Positions 57,905-64,000 of a DNA stretch of 64,000 nt are shown here, piece after piece. The number at the start of each line of letters is the position of its first letter. Within the stretch, counting starts at the first letter, position 1. The notes under the pieces are model-generated. The model had not been told where the DNA came from and ran no database searches. It was given only the letters and a program-made list of their open reading frames with translations. The stretch is taken from the NCBI RefSeq assembly GCF_003226555.1, contig NZ_QKQS01000013.1:99890-163889 (forward strand). Direction: 5' to 3'. The position numbers were made by a program, and so were the translations under genes. This DNA is from Rhodopseudomonas palustris (GTDB taxonomy: Bacteria > Pseudomonadota > Alphaproteobacteria > Rhizobiales > Xanthobacteraceae).

Positions 57905-57983
57905 GTCATCGCGAGGAGCGCAGCGACGAAGCCATCCAGTCCCGTGCTCGGCGCTGGATGGCTTCGCTGCGCTCGCAATGACG
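57905..57983. repeat. Palindromic repeat, GTCATTGCGAGCGAAG family, copy 3
   Basis: GTCATCGCGAGGAGCGCAGCGACGAAGCCATCCAG pairs with CTGGATGGCTTCGCTGCGCTCGCAATGAC. It is between the NIPSNAP and VOC genes, 10 bases from the VOC start. Its left end offers an in-frame ATG to the VOC gene. Confidence 0.85.
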
Positions 57984-58006
57984 ATCGAAACTGATGCTCA
58001 TCCGAA

Positions 58007-58333
58007 TTACTTCAACGCCGAAAACGAGGTCGGCACCAATAGCTGATTGGTGATGGTGTCGACGATCTGGCCGTCCTTCTCGGTCTCGGCCTTGGCAGCG
58101 AGCCATTCCGGATCGCCGGCGAAGGCGGTCCATTTCTGCTCGCGCTCGGCCAGACTTTCCCAGGCCAGCAGATAGGTCAACTCCTGGTTGGAGGCGCCGA
58201 CCAGCGTGGTGAAAAATCCGGCCTGACGGATACCGTGCTTGTCGAACAGCTTCAGCGTGATCGTCTCGAACCGCTTCAGCACTGCCGGCAGCTTGCCCGG
58301 TACGCAGCGATAGACTCGGGTCTCGTAGATCAT
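58007..58333 (-). CDS. NIPSNAP family protein
   Basis: 108 residues. MIYETRVYRCVPGKLPAVLKRFETITLKLFDKHGI and FFTTLVGASNQELTYLLAWESLAEREQKWTAFAGDPEW are the typical NIPSNAP pattern, a small dimeric ferredoxin-like fold of unclear function in bacteria. A single gene, same strand as the VOC gene but separated by a repeat. Confidence 0.93.
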   Translation of the reverse strand: MIYETRVYRCVPGKLPAVLKRFETITLKLFDKHGIRQAGFFTTLVGASNQELTYLLAWESLAEREQKWTAFAGDPEWLAAKAETEKDGQIVDTITNQLLVPTSFSALK

Positions 58334-58428
58334 CAGCTCTCCCCACGTTTGGCGAGCTTATAGCGGTAAGCCACGGGGGTTGTCTTGCGTCACGCGCAGG
58401 GAGCAGAGTTGCGCGTGGCTGCAGCAGA

Positions 58429-58440
58429 TTGTATATACAA
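58429..58440. promoter_or_regulatory. Palindrome at the brnT start, candidate autoregulatory operator
   Basis: TTGTATATACAA is a perfect 12-bp palindrome whose last base is the A of the brnT ATG. It overlaps the expected ribosome binding site region. BrnA antitoxins repress their own operons by binding palindromic sites, so this is the best candidate. Confidence 0.5.
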
Positions 58441-58691
58441 TGTCGGATTTCGACCCGGCCAAGGATGCGATCAACCGCGCCAAGCACGGCATTTCGCTCG
58501 CGCGGTGGGTGGAGATGCGGGTGCGAGCCATCGTTCGCGACGGGCGGTTCGAGTACGGCGAGGATCGATTCCGTGCCTATGGTTACATCGATGGCCTTGC
58601 CTATTGTCTGGTGTTCACCTTTCGCGACGGGCTTCGCCCGATCAGCCTGCGCCGCGCCCACGACAAGGAAATGAGGCGTCATGCCCCGTAA
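58440..58691 (+). CDS. brnT: BrnT family toxin
   Basis: 83 residues from ATG 58440 (MSDFDPAKDAINRAKHGISLARW). RelE-like ribonuclease toxin of the type II BrnT/BrnA system, which stops growth by cutting mRNA. The start D-P-A-K-x-x-x-N-x-x-K-H-G-I-S and the end RPISLRRAHDKEMRRHAP match the family. Compared with typical BrnT the middle (EMRVRAIVRDGRFEYGEDRFRAYGYIDGLAYCLVF) is ordinary. No strong ribosome binding site is seen. It overlaps brnA by 11 bases. Confidence 0.9.
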   Translation: MSDFDPAKDAINRAKHGISLARWVEMRVRAIVRDGRFEYGEDRFRAYGYIDGLAYCLVFTFRDGLRPISLRRAHDKEMRRHAP

Positions 58692-58965
58692 GCCCATCGA
58701 GCCAGTATTCGACGACGACAACCCGGAGTGGACCGCTGAGGATTTCGCCAACGCCACTCCTGTGAACATCATGGCCAAGGATCTAACCTCGGAGTTCCTC
58801 GCGAAGATCCCGAGTAGGCGCGGCCCCCAGAAGGCACTAACCAAGGTGCCGGTGTCGATCCGGCTCAGCGCTGACGTGGTAGCGCATTACAAGTCGACCG
58901 GGCCCGGCTGGCAATCGCGGATCGACGACACGCTGCGCAAGGCCGCGAAGCTCAAGGCTGGCTAG
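58681..58965 (+). CDS. brnA: BrnA family antitoxin
   Basis: 94 residues. The N-terminus (DDDNPEWTAEDFANATPV) and the C-terminal ribbon-helix-helix (KVPVSIRLSADVVAHYKSTGPGWQSRIDDTLRKAAKL) are characteristic. It neutralises BrnT and represses the operon. Translational coupling to brnT through the 11-base overlap. It is the second gene of the pair; order toxin-antitoxin is normal for this family. Confidence 0.92.
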   Translation: MPRKPIEPVFDDDNPEWTAEDFANATPVNIMAKDLTSEFLAKIPSRRGPQKALTKVPVSIRLSADVVAHYKSTGPGWQSRIDDTLRKAAKLKAG

Positions 58966-59001
58966 GCGGCTCGCGCGACGTCAAGCGCGGAGTGTGCCGC
59001 G

Positions 59002-59856
59002 TCAGCGCGGCTTCGGCGGCGGAATTTCGCCGGCCGCCGCCGCGATCTGTGGATCGACCAGGGTGACTTTGGCACCGGGCTCGGCGCCGAACAGCATTCG
59101 GAAGTGCTCCGGTCCGAGCAGCTTGGCGGCTTCGTCGATCAAATACTGATTGCGGGCGTTGAGCGCCTCGGCGCTGGGCTGGCCGGTGCCCGGCCAGGAC
59201 TGCGCCGCGAACCGCTGCACTTCGCCGCGCAGCCGCAGCAGGCTGGCGAGCTTGGCCGGCTCGGTCGCCAGCAGTTCGGTTGCGCGTCGTTCGAATTCGT
59301 CCACCGCGATGCCCTCGCCGCCCGCCGCCACCACAAATCCTCCTGGCCGCGCTCGCGCCACCAGCTGACTGCCGCTGCACGCGGCGACCTTGGCGGCCCA
59401 GGCAGCATGCTGCAGCCCGTAGGTTCCATAGATGAAGCTCGACAGCGGATAGCCGCGCGCCTTGCTCACCGTCAAGGGCGGCATGCTGCCGTCCGATGTC
59501 GCATACAGCACTTGATTGGCCAATTGGTGGCACACGCCATCGACGCCATAGCTGTAGATCGTGCCACGCGCACCGGGCGTCGTGTTGGAATCGGCGTTGG
59601 CCTGCACAAGGCACTGCGCAAGCTTCAGATTGCCGGCCTGCTGGCCGAGCGCCCCGGTCGGATTGACCGGCGTTCCGCCTTGCGGATGAAACGCCCCCCA
59701 GCAATACCAGAACGACTGGCCGGCAACGACGACATCGGCAATGGCGTGATAGGGATGAACCTGATTGTCGTAGCTGGTCACCCAGGTGTGGTCGACTGGA
59801 GACTCCGAAGACCACGCGGGAACTGCCCAGGCATAAAGGTTGACCGACGGTGTCAT
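59002..59856 (-). CDS. Unknown protein with conserved-looking Cys/His motifs, next to PAAR/CHAT genes
   Basis: 284 residues from ATG 59856, behind a GGGGG-type ribosome binding site; an in-frame start at 59892 is weaker. No signal peptide or membrane segment. The N-terminal 150 residues have distinct patches: VDHTWVTSYDN (His23), SFWYCWGAFHPQGG, and SYGVDGVCHQLANQVLYAT (Cys109-His110), followed by ARGYPLSSFIYGTYGLQHAAW. His before a Cys at the start of a helix is reminiscent of permuted papain-like hydrolases, but I do not recognise a named family. The C-terminal half is helical with Leu/Ala/Glu. It is divergent from the PAAR gene with 135 bases between starts. Confidence 0.72.
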   Translation of the reverse strand: MTPSVNLYAWAVPAWSSESPVDHTWVTSYDNQVHPYHAIADVVVAGQSFWYCWGAFHPQGGTPVNPTGALGQQAGNLKLAQCLVQANADSNTTPGARGTIYSYGVDGVCHQLANQVLYATSDGSMPPLTVSKARGYPLSSFIYGTYGLQHAAWAAKVAACSGSQLVARARPGGFVVAAGGEGIAVDEFERRATELLATEPAKLASLLRLRGEVQRFAAQSWPGTGQPSAEALNARNQYLIDEAAKLLGPEHFRMLFGAEPGAKVTLVDPQIAAAAGEIPPPKPR

Positions 59857-59991
59857 TTCCAGTCCCCCCGAAGATGAGAAGTCACGCGACACGTTACGGT
59901 TGTGCCCGAAGCATCATCTACCGGAGCAGGAATGTCCACGCGCAAGTCGTTGCCATTCACCGAATTCGCTGATCCCCGAAAGGAGCCGAGG

Positions 59992-60378
59992 ATGACCACC
60001 CCGTCATGGCCGACCGCCGCCGACCGTCCGCATGTCGCACGAGGTGGCCGCCACGCGCGATGCCTGCTGGCGGTCGTAGCGGCGCTCGGCACGGCGCCTG
60101 CGCTCGCTCAAGCGCCGGGCAGCGGTGCGCCCGGCGTCGTTACCGGCGGCAGCGGCGACGTCATAGTCGGCGGCAAGCCGGCGGCTCGCGCTGGCGACAC
60201 CGCCAGTGACGGCACTATCGTCGAAGGCTCCAGCAACGTCTTCATCAACGGCAAACCGGCCGCGATCGGCGGCAGCCGCACCGGCTGTGGTGGCGTGGTG
60301 GTCGGCAGCGGCTCGGGCGTGTTCATCAACGGCAAACCGGTCGCACGCACCGGCGACTCCACCACGAACTGCAAGTAA
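59992..60378 (+). CDS. Exported PAAR-repeat protein
   Basis: 128 residues from ATG 59992 with an AAGGAG site. A basic start and a signal-like segment (LLAVVAALGTAPALA, cleavage near residue 39) are followed by about 80 residues of Gly-rich repeats: SGDVIVGGKPAARAGDT, SSNVFINGKPAAIGGSRT and SGVFINGKPVARTGDST. The repeats are the PAAR motif found on type VI secretion spike tips, where PAAR proteins are usually cytoplasmic and lack a signal peptide. Two or three Cys at the C-terminus (TGCGG, NCK) could bind metal or disulfide. It lies 19 bases before the CHAT gene and is surely co-transcribed. No other T6SS gene is in the window. Confidence 0.85.
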   Translation: MTTPSWPTAADRPHVARGGRHARCLLAVVAALGTAPALAQAPGSGAPGVVTGGSGDVIVGGKPAARAGDTASDGTIVEGSSNVFINGKPAAIGGSRTGCGGVVVGSGSGVFINGKPVARTGDSTTNCK

Positions 60379-60397
60379 CAAGGTCACCCGATCCGAC

Positions 60398-63103
60398 ATG
60401 TCAGTCACGTCAACGCCGCGGCAAGCCGTCGGCGCCCATTTCGCCGCCCGCCTGCTGCTCGCGACGCTCGCAATCCCGCCCGTGCTGCCGACCTTCACTG
60501 CGGAAGCACAAGCTCAACAGCGCCGGGCACCGACCGAACGCGAATTGGTGGCGAAGATCAACGACGCATTCCGCTCGCTGCAGGCCGGCGATCGTGACGG
60601 CGGCCGCCAGCGCCTCGTCGCGGCGCTGCGCGCAGTCCGCGACAGCAACTACAACGCACTCACCATCCGCGCTTATCTCAACGCCGTCACTTTCTTCGAG
60701 CGCCGACGCGATACTCAGACGGCCTCGGAGCTGTTCGCCGAAGCCGCAAACACCCACGCCGCTCGCGAAAACAGCCCGGACGCCATCACGCTGTGGTTCG
60801 AATACGCCCGCTTCCTCGAACGCACCGTGCAATACGATCGCGGCATCCCGGTCGCGGTCGAAGCCAGCAAACGGATGCGCGCGATCTATGGGCCGAACAG
60901 CGCGCAGGACATCGCCGGCAGCGACATCCTCGCGACGCTGCTCACCAACAACGGCGCCGTGGCGGCCGGGCTCAACCTGTCCGAAGAGACCTATCTCGGC
61001 GCACGCAAGGCGCTCGGCGACAAGGAACCGCTGACCTGGCGCACCGAGAACAACTACGCCGAAGCGCTGCGCATGGTCGGTCATCCCGATCTCGCCGCCG
61101 AGATCGACGCGCCGCTTTTGAAGAAGCGGATCGCGCATTACGGCATCGGCAGCATTCAGGCGCTGGTCAGCGCGAGCAATCTCGCTCTGGATCATCTGGC
61201 GATCGGCAACGAGGCCGAGACCATGAAGGCCCTAGCGCTGCAGAAGCGCTGCGCCGCCGAGCTCGCCGATCCCACCTCCGAACACGTCGCCCAGGCCGAC
61301 ACCTGGATCGCTTATGCTAAAGCCTATTTCCATCCCGACCGTCCATTGAGCACGCCCGAATTGGAGGCGATGGCGCGGGTCAAGGACTGGAACGGCGCGC
61401 CGGATCTGCTGCGGATCAAATCCGCGCAACTTGCCGCCGATCACTACGAGCGCCGCGGCGATACGGAGCGAGCGCTTGCGCTGCGGATCGCTGCGTATCA
61501 CCGCGCGCAGGAGACGATCGCGCGGCAACATCCGATCACCTTCGATGCGCTGCTCGGCGTGGCAGTGACCAGGATGAAGCGCGGCGACGCGGACGCGCTG
61601 GCGACTTTCAAGGACGTCGAGCAGCAATCGTTCCGCTGGATGCTGCGCGAGGTCGGCACCGCCGGCAATCGCTATGTCGCCGAGACAATGCGCAAGCTCG
61701 CCGACGACATCCTCTACGAATACGGCCGCTACGCGCTGATCGATCCGGCTGCGGCGGTCGCCTATGCGGATGCGGTGTCGCGCTGGAAGACGATGGAAGA
61801 CGGCGAGCGCACAATGCTGCGGCTCACGCTCGATCGGCTGCCGGATGAGCCGACGCGCGAACTGGCGCGCACGGTGCTGCGGCTGTCCGGTCAGCGGCAG
61901 GAAATGCTGTCCTCCGGCAAGCTCGACGGCGATGCCCGCGACGTGCTGCAACGATTGCAGGACGCTCGGCGGCAGCTCGCCGCGCGCGCCGGGGCCAAGC
62001 CGCCCGCCGACGTGCAATTGCCGTCGATCGAGGACAAGCTCGCGGCGAGCGATGCGCTGGTCGATTTCTTCGTCAGCGCACGCGGCAGCCGGGTCAAGCC
62101 CACCGAGCCGAAACCAGCAGCACGGTTGCAGGCGGTGGTACGGCGCCATGGCAAGCCGCCGCAGGTGATCGATCTCGGCCCGCTCGATGGCTTCACCGCA
62201 CCGAGCGTCACCGAAGCCGATCGCAGCCAGCCGTTCCGTCGGCTCTACGACACGCTGATCGGACCACTGAAGCCGCAGCTCGCGGGCGTCACGCGGCTGT
62301 TTCTGGTGCCGGATGCCGACCTCTACAGCCTGCCGTTCGCGATGCTGCAGGACGGCAGCGGCCGCTATCTCGACGAGATCTATGACACCCGCATTCTGAC
62401 CCGCGCCGACGCCATCGTGTTCGCCGGCCAGGACGACAAACTGATCGCGGACCGCAAGGCGGTGCTGGTCGGCGGTCTCGACTATGCCGGCGCGGCCAGT
62501 CAGCTCCCCTCGACCAAGACCGAGATCGATCGCATCGCACCCGATCTGCAGCGCCGCGACATCGCCAGTGTGATGTTGACCGGCAACAGCGGCGAGACCA
62601 CGATCCGCGACAAGGCCGAAGGCGCCGCGCTGCTCCATCTCGCCACCCACGGATTTTACAAGGCAGCCACGGACCGCACCGATGCAATGTGGCGCAGCGG
62701 CATCGTCGCGGCACATCCCCTGCTTGACCGCCCGCCGCGGCGCGACGGCGAGGACGGCGTGATCTACGCTCGTGAACTGATGGACTGGAATCTGTCGGCC
62801 GCCGACCTCGTCGTGCTGTCGGCCTGCCAGACCGCGCTCGGCGATCCGAGCCGGATCGGCAGCGTCCGCGGCCTGCCGACCGCGCTGGCCATCGCCGGTG
62901 CCCGGCGCTCGCTCCTGACGCTGTGGGAAGTCAGCGACGCCGGCACCGCCAATTTCATGGCTCGGCTGTACCAGGTGCTCGCCGACGACAATCTCGACTA
63001 CGCCGCCGCTCTGCGCAAAGTCCGCATCGAGGCAATCCACGGCAAGATCAAGGCCGCCGAAGACCCGTCGGTCTGGGCGGCCTTCGTGCTGTTCGAAAAC
63101 TGA
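60398..63103 (+). CDS. Exported TPR/CHAT-domain protease
   Basis: 901 residues from ATG 60398, 19 bases after the PAAR gene. A signal peptide (AARLLLATLAIPPVLPTFTAEAQA, cleavage near residue 39) is followed by about 500 residues of helical TPR-like repeats, for example ALTIRAYLNAVTFFERRRDTQTASELFAEAANTHA and YERRGDTERALALRIAAYHRAQ, then a C-terminal CHAT (caspase-HetF-associated) domain from about 620. The catalytic dyad is His751 (LHLATHGFYK) and Cys810 (LSACQTALGDPSRIG), at normal spacing. CHAT proteases cleave proteins after a trigger. A secreted form coupled with a PAAR protein is unusual, since the well-studied CHAT enzymes (gasdermin and type III-E CRISPR partners) are cytoplasmic. Confidence 0.92.
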   Translation: MSVTSTPRQAVGAHFAARLLLATLAIPPVLPTFTAEAQAQQRRAPTERELVAKINDAFRSLQAGDRDGGRQRLVAALRAVRDSNYNALTIRAYLNAVTFFERRRDTQTASELFAEAANTHAARENSPDAITLWFEYARFLERTVQYDRGIPVAVEASKRMRAIYGPNSAQDIAGSDILATLLTNNGAVAAGLNLSEETYLGARKALGDKEPLTWRTENNYAEALRMVGHPDLAAEIDAPLLKKRIAHYGIGSIQALVSASNLALDHLAIGNEAETMKALALQKRCAAELADPTSEHVAQADTWIAYAKAYFHPDRPLSTPELEAMARVKDWNGAPDLLRIKSAQLAADHYERRGDTERALALRIAAYHRAQETIARQHPITFDALLGVAVTRMKRGDADALATFKDVEQQSFRWMLREVGTAGNRYVAETMRKLADDILYEYGRYALIDPAAAVAYADAVSRWKTMEDGERTMLRLTLDRLPDEPTRELARTVLRLSGQRQEMLSSGKLDGDARDVLQRLQDARRQLAARAGAKPPADVQLPSIEDKLAASDALVDFFVSARGSRVKPTEPKPAARLQAVVRRHGKPPQVIDLGPLDGFTAPSVTEADRSQPFRRLYDTLIGPLKPQLAGVTRLFLVPDADLYSLPFAMLQDGSGRYLDEIYDTRILTRADAIVFAGQDDKLIADRKAVLVGGLDYAGAASQLPSTKTEIDRIAPDLQRRDIASVMLTGNSGETTIRDKAEGAALLHLATHGFYKAATDRTDAMWRSGIVAAHPLLDRPPRRDGEDGVIYARELMDWNLSAADLVVLSACQTALGDPSRIGSVRGLPTALAIAGARRSLLTLWEVSDAGTANFMARLYQVLADDNLDYAAALRKVRIEAIHGKIKAAEDPSVWAAFVLFEN

Positions 63104-63116
63104 CTGGCGAGCCGGC

Positions 63117-64000
63117 TTACACCAGCCGGCTCTGCACTAGCGCCGCTTCGACGAACGAGGCGAACAGCGGGTGCGGGTCGAACGGACGCGACTTCAGTTC
63201 GGGGTGGAACTGGACGCCGATGAACCACGGGTGATCCTCGTACTCGACGATCTCCGGCAGCACGCCGTCCGGCGACATCCCCGAGAACTTCAGGCCGTGC
63301 TGTTCGAGCCGGTCCTTGTAGGCGGTGTTGACCTCATAGCGGTGGCGATGCCGCTCGGAGATCTCGGTGGCGCCGCCATAGACCTGACTGACGCGGCTGC
63401 CACGTTTCAGCGCCGCAGGATAGGCGCCGAGCCGCATCGTGCCGCCGAGATCGCCCGCCTGGTTGCGCTTCTCCAGCTCGTTGCCGCGCACCCACTCGGT
63501 CATCAGGCCGACCAGCGGCTCCGGGGTCGGTCCGAATTCGGTCGAGTTGGCCTGCTCGATGCCAGCCAGATTCCGCGCCGCCTCGATCACCGCCATCTGC
63601 ATGCCGAAGCAGATGCCGAAATACGGCACGTTGCGCTCGCGGGCGAACCGCGCCGCTTCGATCTTGCCCTCGGCGCCGCGCTGGCCGAAGCCGCCGGGCA
63701 CCAGGATGCCGTTGACGTGCTCGAGGAACGGCGCCGGGTCCTCGTTCTCGAACACTTCGCTCTCGATCCAGTCGAGCTTGACCTGGACCTTGTTGGCGAT
63801 GCCGCCGTGGCTCAGCGCCTCGATCAGCGACTTATAGGCGTCCTTCATCCCGGTGTACTTGCCGACGATGGCGATCGTCACCGCGCCCTCGGGATTGCGG
63901 ATGCGCTCGTTGATCTCGTGCCAGCGCGCCAGCTGCGGCGGCTCCTTGGCGGCAATCGCGAACGCCGCCAACACTTCGTCGTCGAGCCCGGCGGCGTGAT
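63117..64000 (-). CDS. pyrG: CTP synthase, C-terminal part (cut by window end)
   Basis: The 3' 884 bases of pyrG; the frame is open to the end of the window, so the start lies beyond it. The visible part is the glutaminase half: [44 protein letters not shown], the nucleophile in [14 protein letters not shown], and the [23 protein letters not shown] end with catalytic His-Pro-Glu. It amidates UTP to CTP. The PAAR/CHAT locus separates it from kdsA, its common neighbour. Confidence 0.97.
   Translation of the reverse strand, partial: HAAGLDDEVLAAFAIAAKEPPQLARWHEINERIRNPEGAVTIAIVGKYTGMKDAYKSLIEALSHGGIANKVQVKLDWIESEVFENEDPAPFLEHVNGILVPGGFGQRGAEGKIEAARFARERNVPYFGICFGMQMAVIEAARNLAGIEQANSTEFGPTPEPLVGLMTEWVRGNELEKRNQAGDLGGTMRLGAYPAALKRGSRVSQVYGGATEISERHRHRYEVNTAYKDRLEQHGLKFSGMSPDGVLPEIVEYEDHPWFIGVQFHPELKSRPFDPHPLFASFVEAALVQSRLV

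Noticed and set aside
61232-63040. A 602-residue minus-strand open frame
   Set aside because: Antisense to the TPR-CHAT gene; composition typical of antisense frames in high G+C DNA.
59992-63103. PAAR and CHAT genes as part of a type VI secretion locus
   Set aside because: No TssA-M, Hcp or VgrG gene is present in the window and both proteins have signal peptides.
58007-64000. Prophage or integrative element as carrier of the PAAR/CHAT block
   Set aside because: No integrase, phage structural gene, tRNA target or att-like direct repeat is visible.

Overview
The window is about 65% G+C alphaproteobacterial chromosome. Gene order and protein sequence fit Rhodopseudomonas palustris or a close Bradyrhizobium-group relative. 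Most of it is conserved housekeeping DNA on the minus strand, broken up by small accessory blocks. I see no rRNA, tRNA, CRISPR array, insertion sequence, integrase or prophage. Several families of 60-120 bp palindromic intergenic repeats are scattered through it, and some run into coding sequence.

Layout. 1-2500: the end of a DUF2189 membrane protein, a 50-residue DUF1127 protein and trmFO. 2600-7200: a minus-strand run of a squalene/phytoene-synthase-like protein, a Mth938-like protein, secF, secD and yajC; the first two are bacterial relatives of mitochondrial complex I assembly factors. 7400-10200: a DUF815 ATPase and a double-length outer-membrane protein. 10300-26500: a long minus-strand block for envelope, export, chromosome segregation and translation (NlpD-like, pcm, surE, CAP protein, serS, tatCBA, scpBA, nagZ, SPOR protein, argS, dGTPase), with a lone plus-strand response-regulator receiver inside it. 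26577-31145: erpA, two tandem unknown paralogues behind an XRE regulator with a duplicated operator-like site, xthA and an exoR-like Sel1 protein.

31805-37981: the pyruvate dehydrogenase operon (pdhA, pdhB, DUF5076 protein, pdhC, lpdA) and ftsB. 38072-42828: a metabolic accessory stretch (FMN reductase, CoA transferase, LysE exporter, 2OG-Fe(II) oxygenase, quinone-oxidoreductase-like protein). 42937-44882: enolase and queF. 44879-51176: a compact operon asnB-like / acyl carrier protein / AMP ligase / NadE-like, with a divergent GNAT gene; it looks like a dedicated biosynthetic module. 51281-54930: opgG and opgH for periplasmic glucans. 54939-58333: VOC protein, kdsA and an MFS transporter as one operon, plus a NIPSNAP protein. 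58440-58965: a BrnT/BrnA toxin-antitoxin pair. 59002-63103: an unusual locus with an exported PAAR-repeat protein, an exported TPR-CHAT protease and a divergent unknown protein with Cys/His motifs. 63117 to the end: the C-terminal half of pyrG.

The backbone pyrG - kdsA - eno - ftsB - pdh keeps the order common in alphaproteobacteria, and the accessory modules sit in the gaps between these genes. The most promising candidates for something undescribed are the PAAR/CHAT locus, the asnB-ACP-ligase-NadE operon, and the XRE-controlled paralogue pair.
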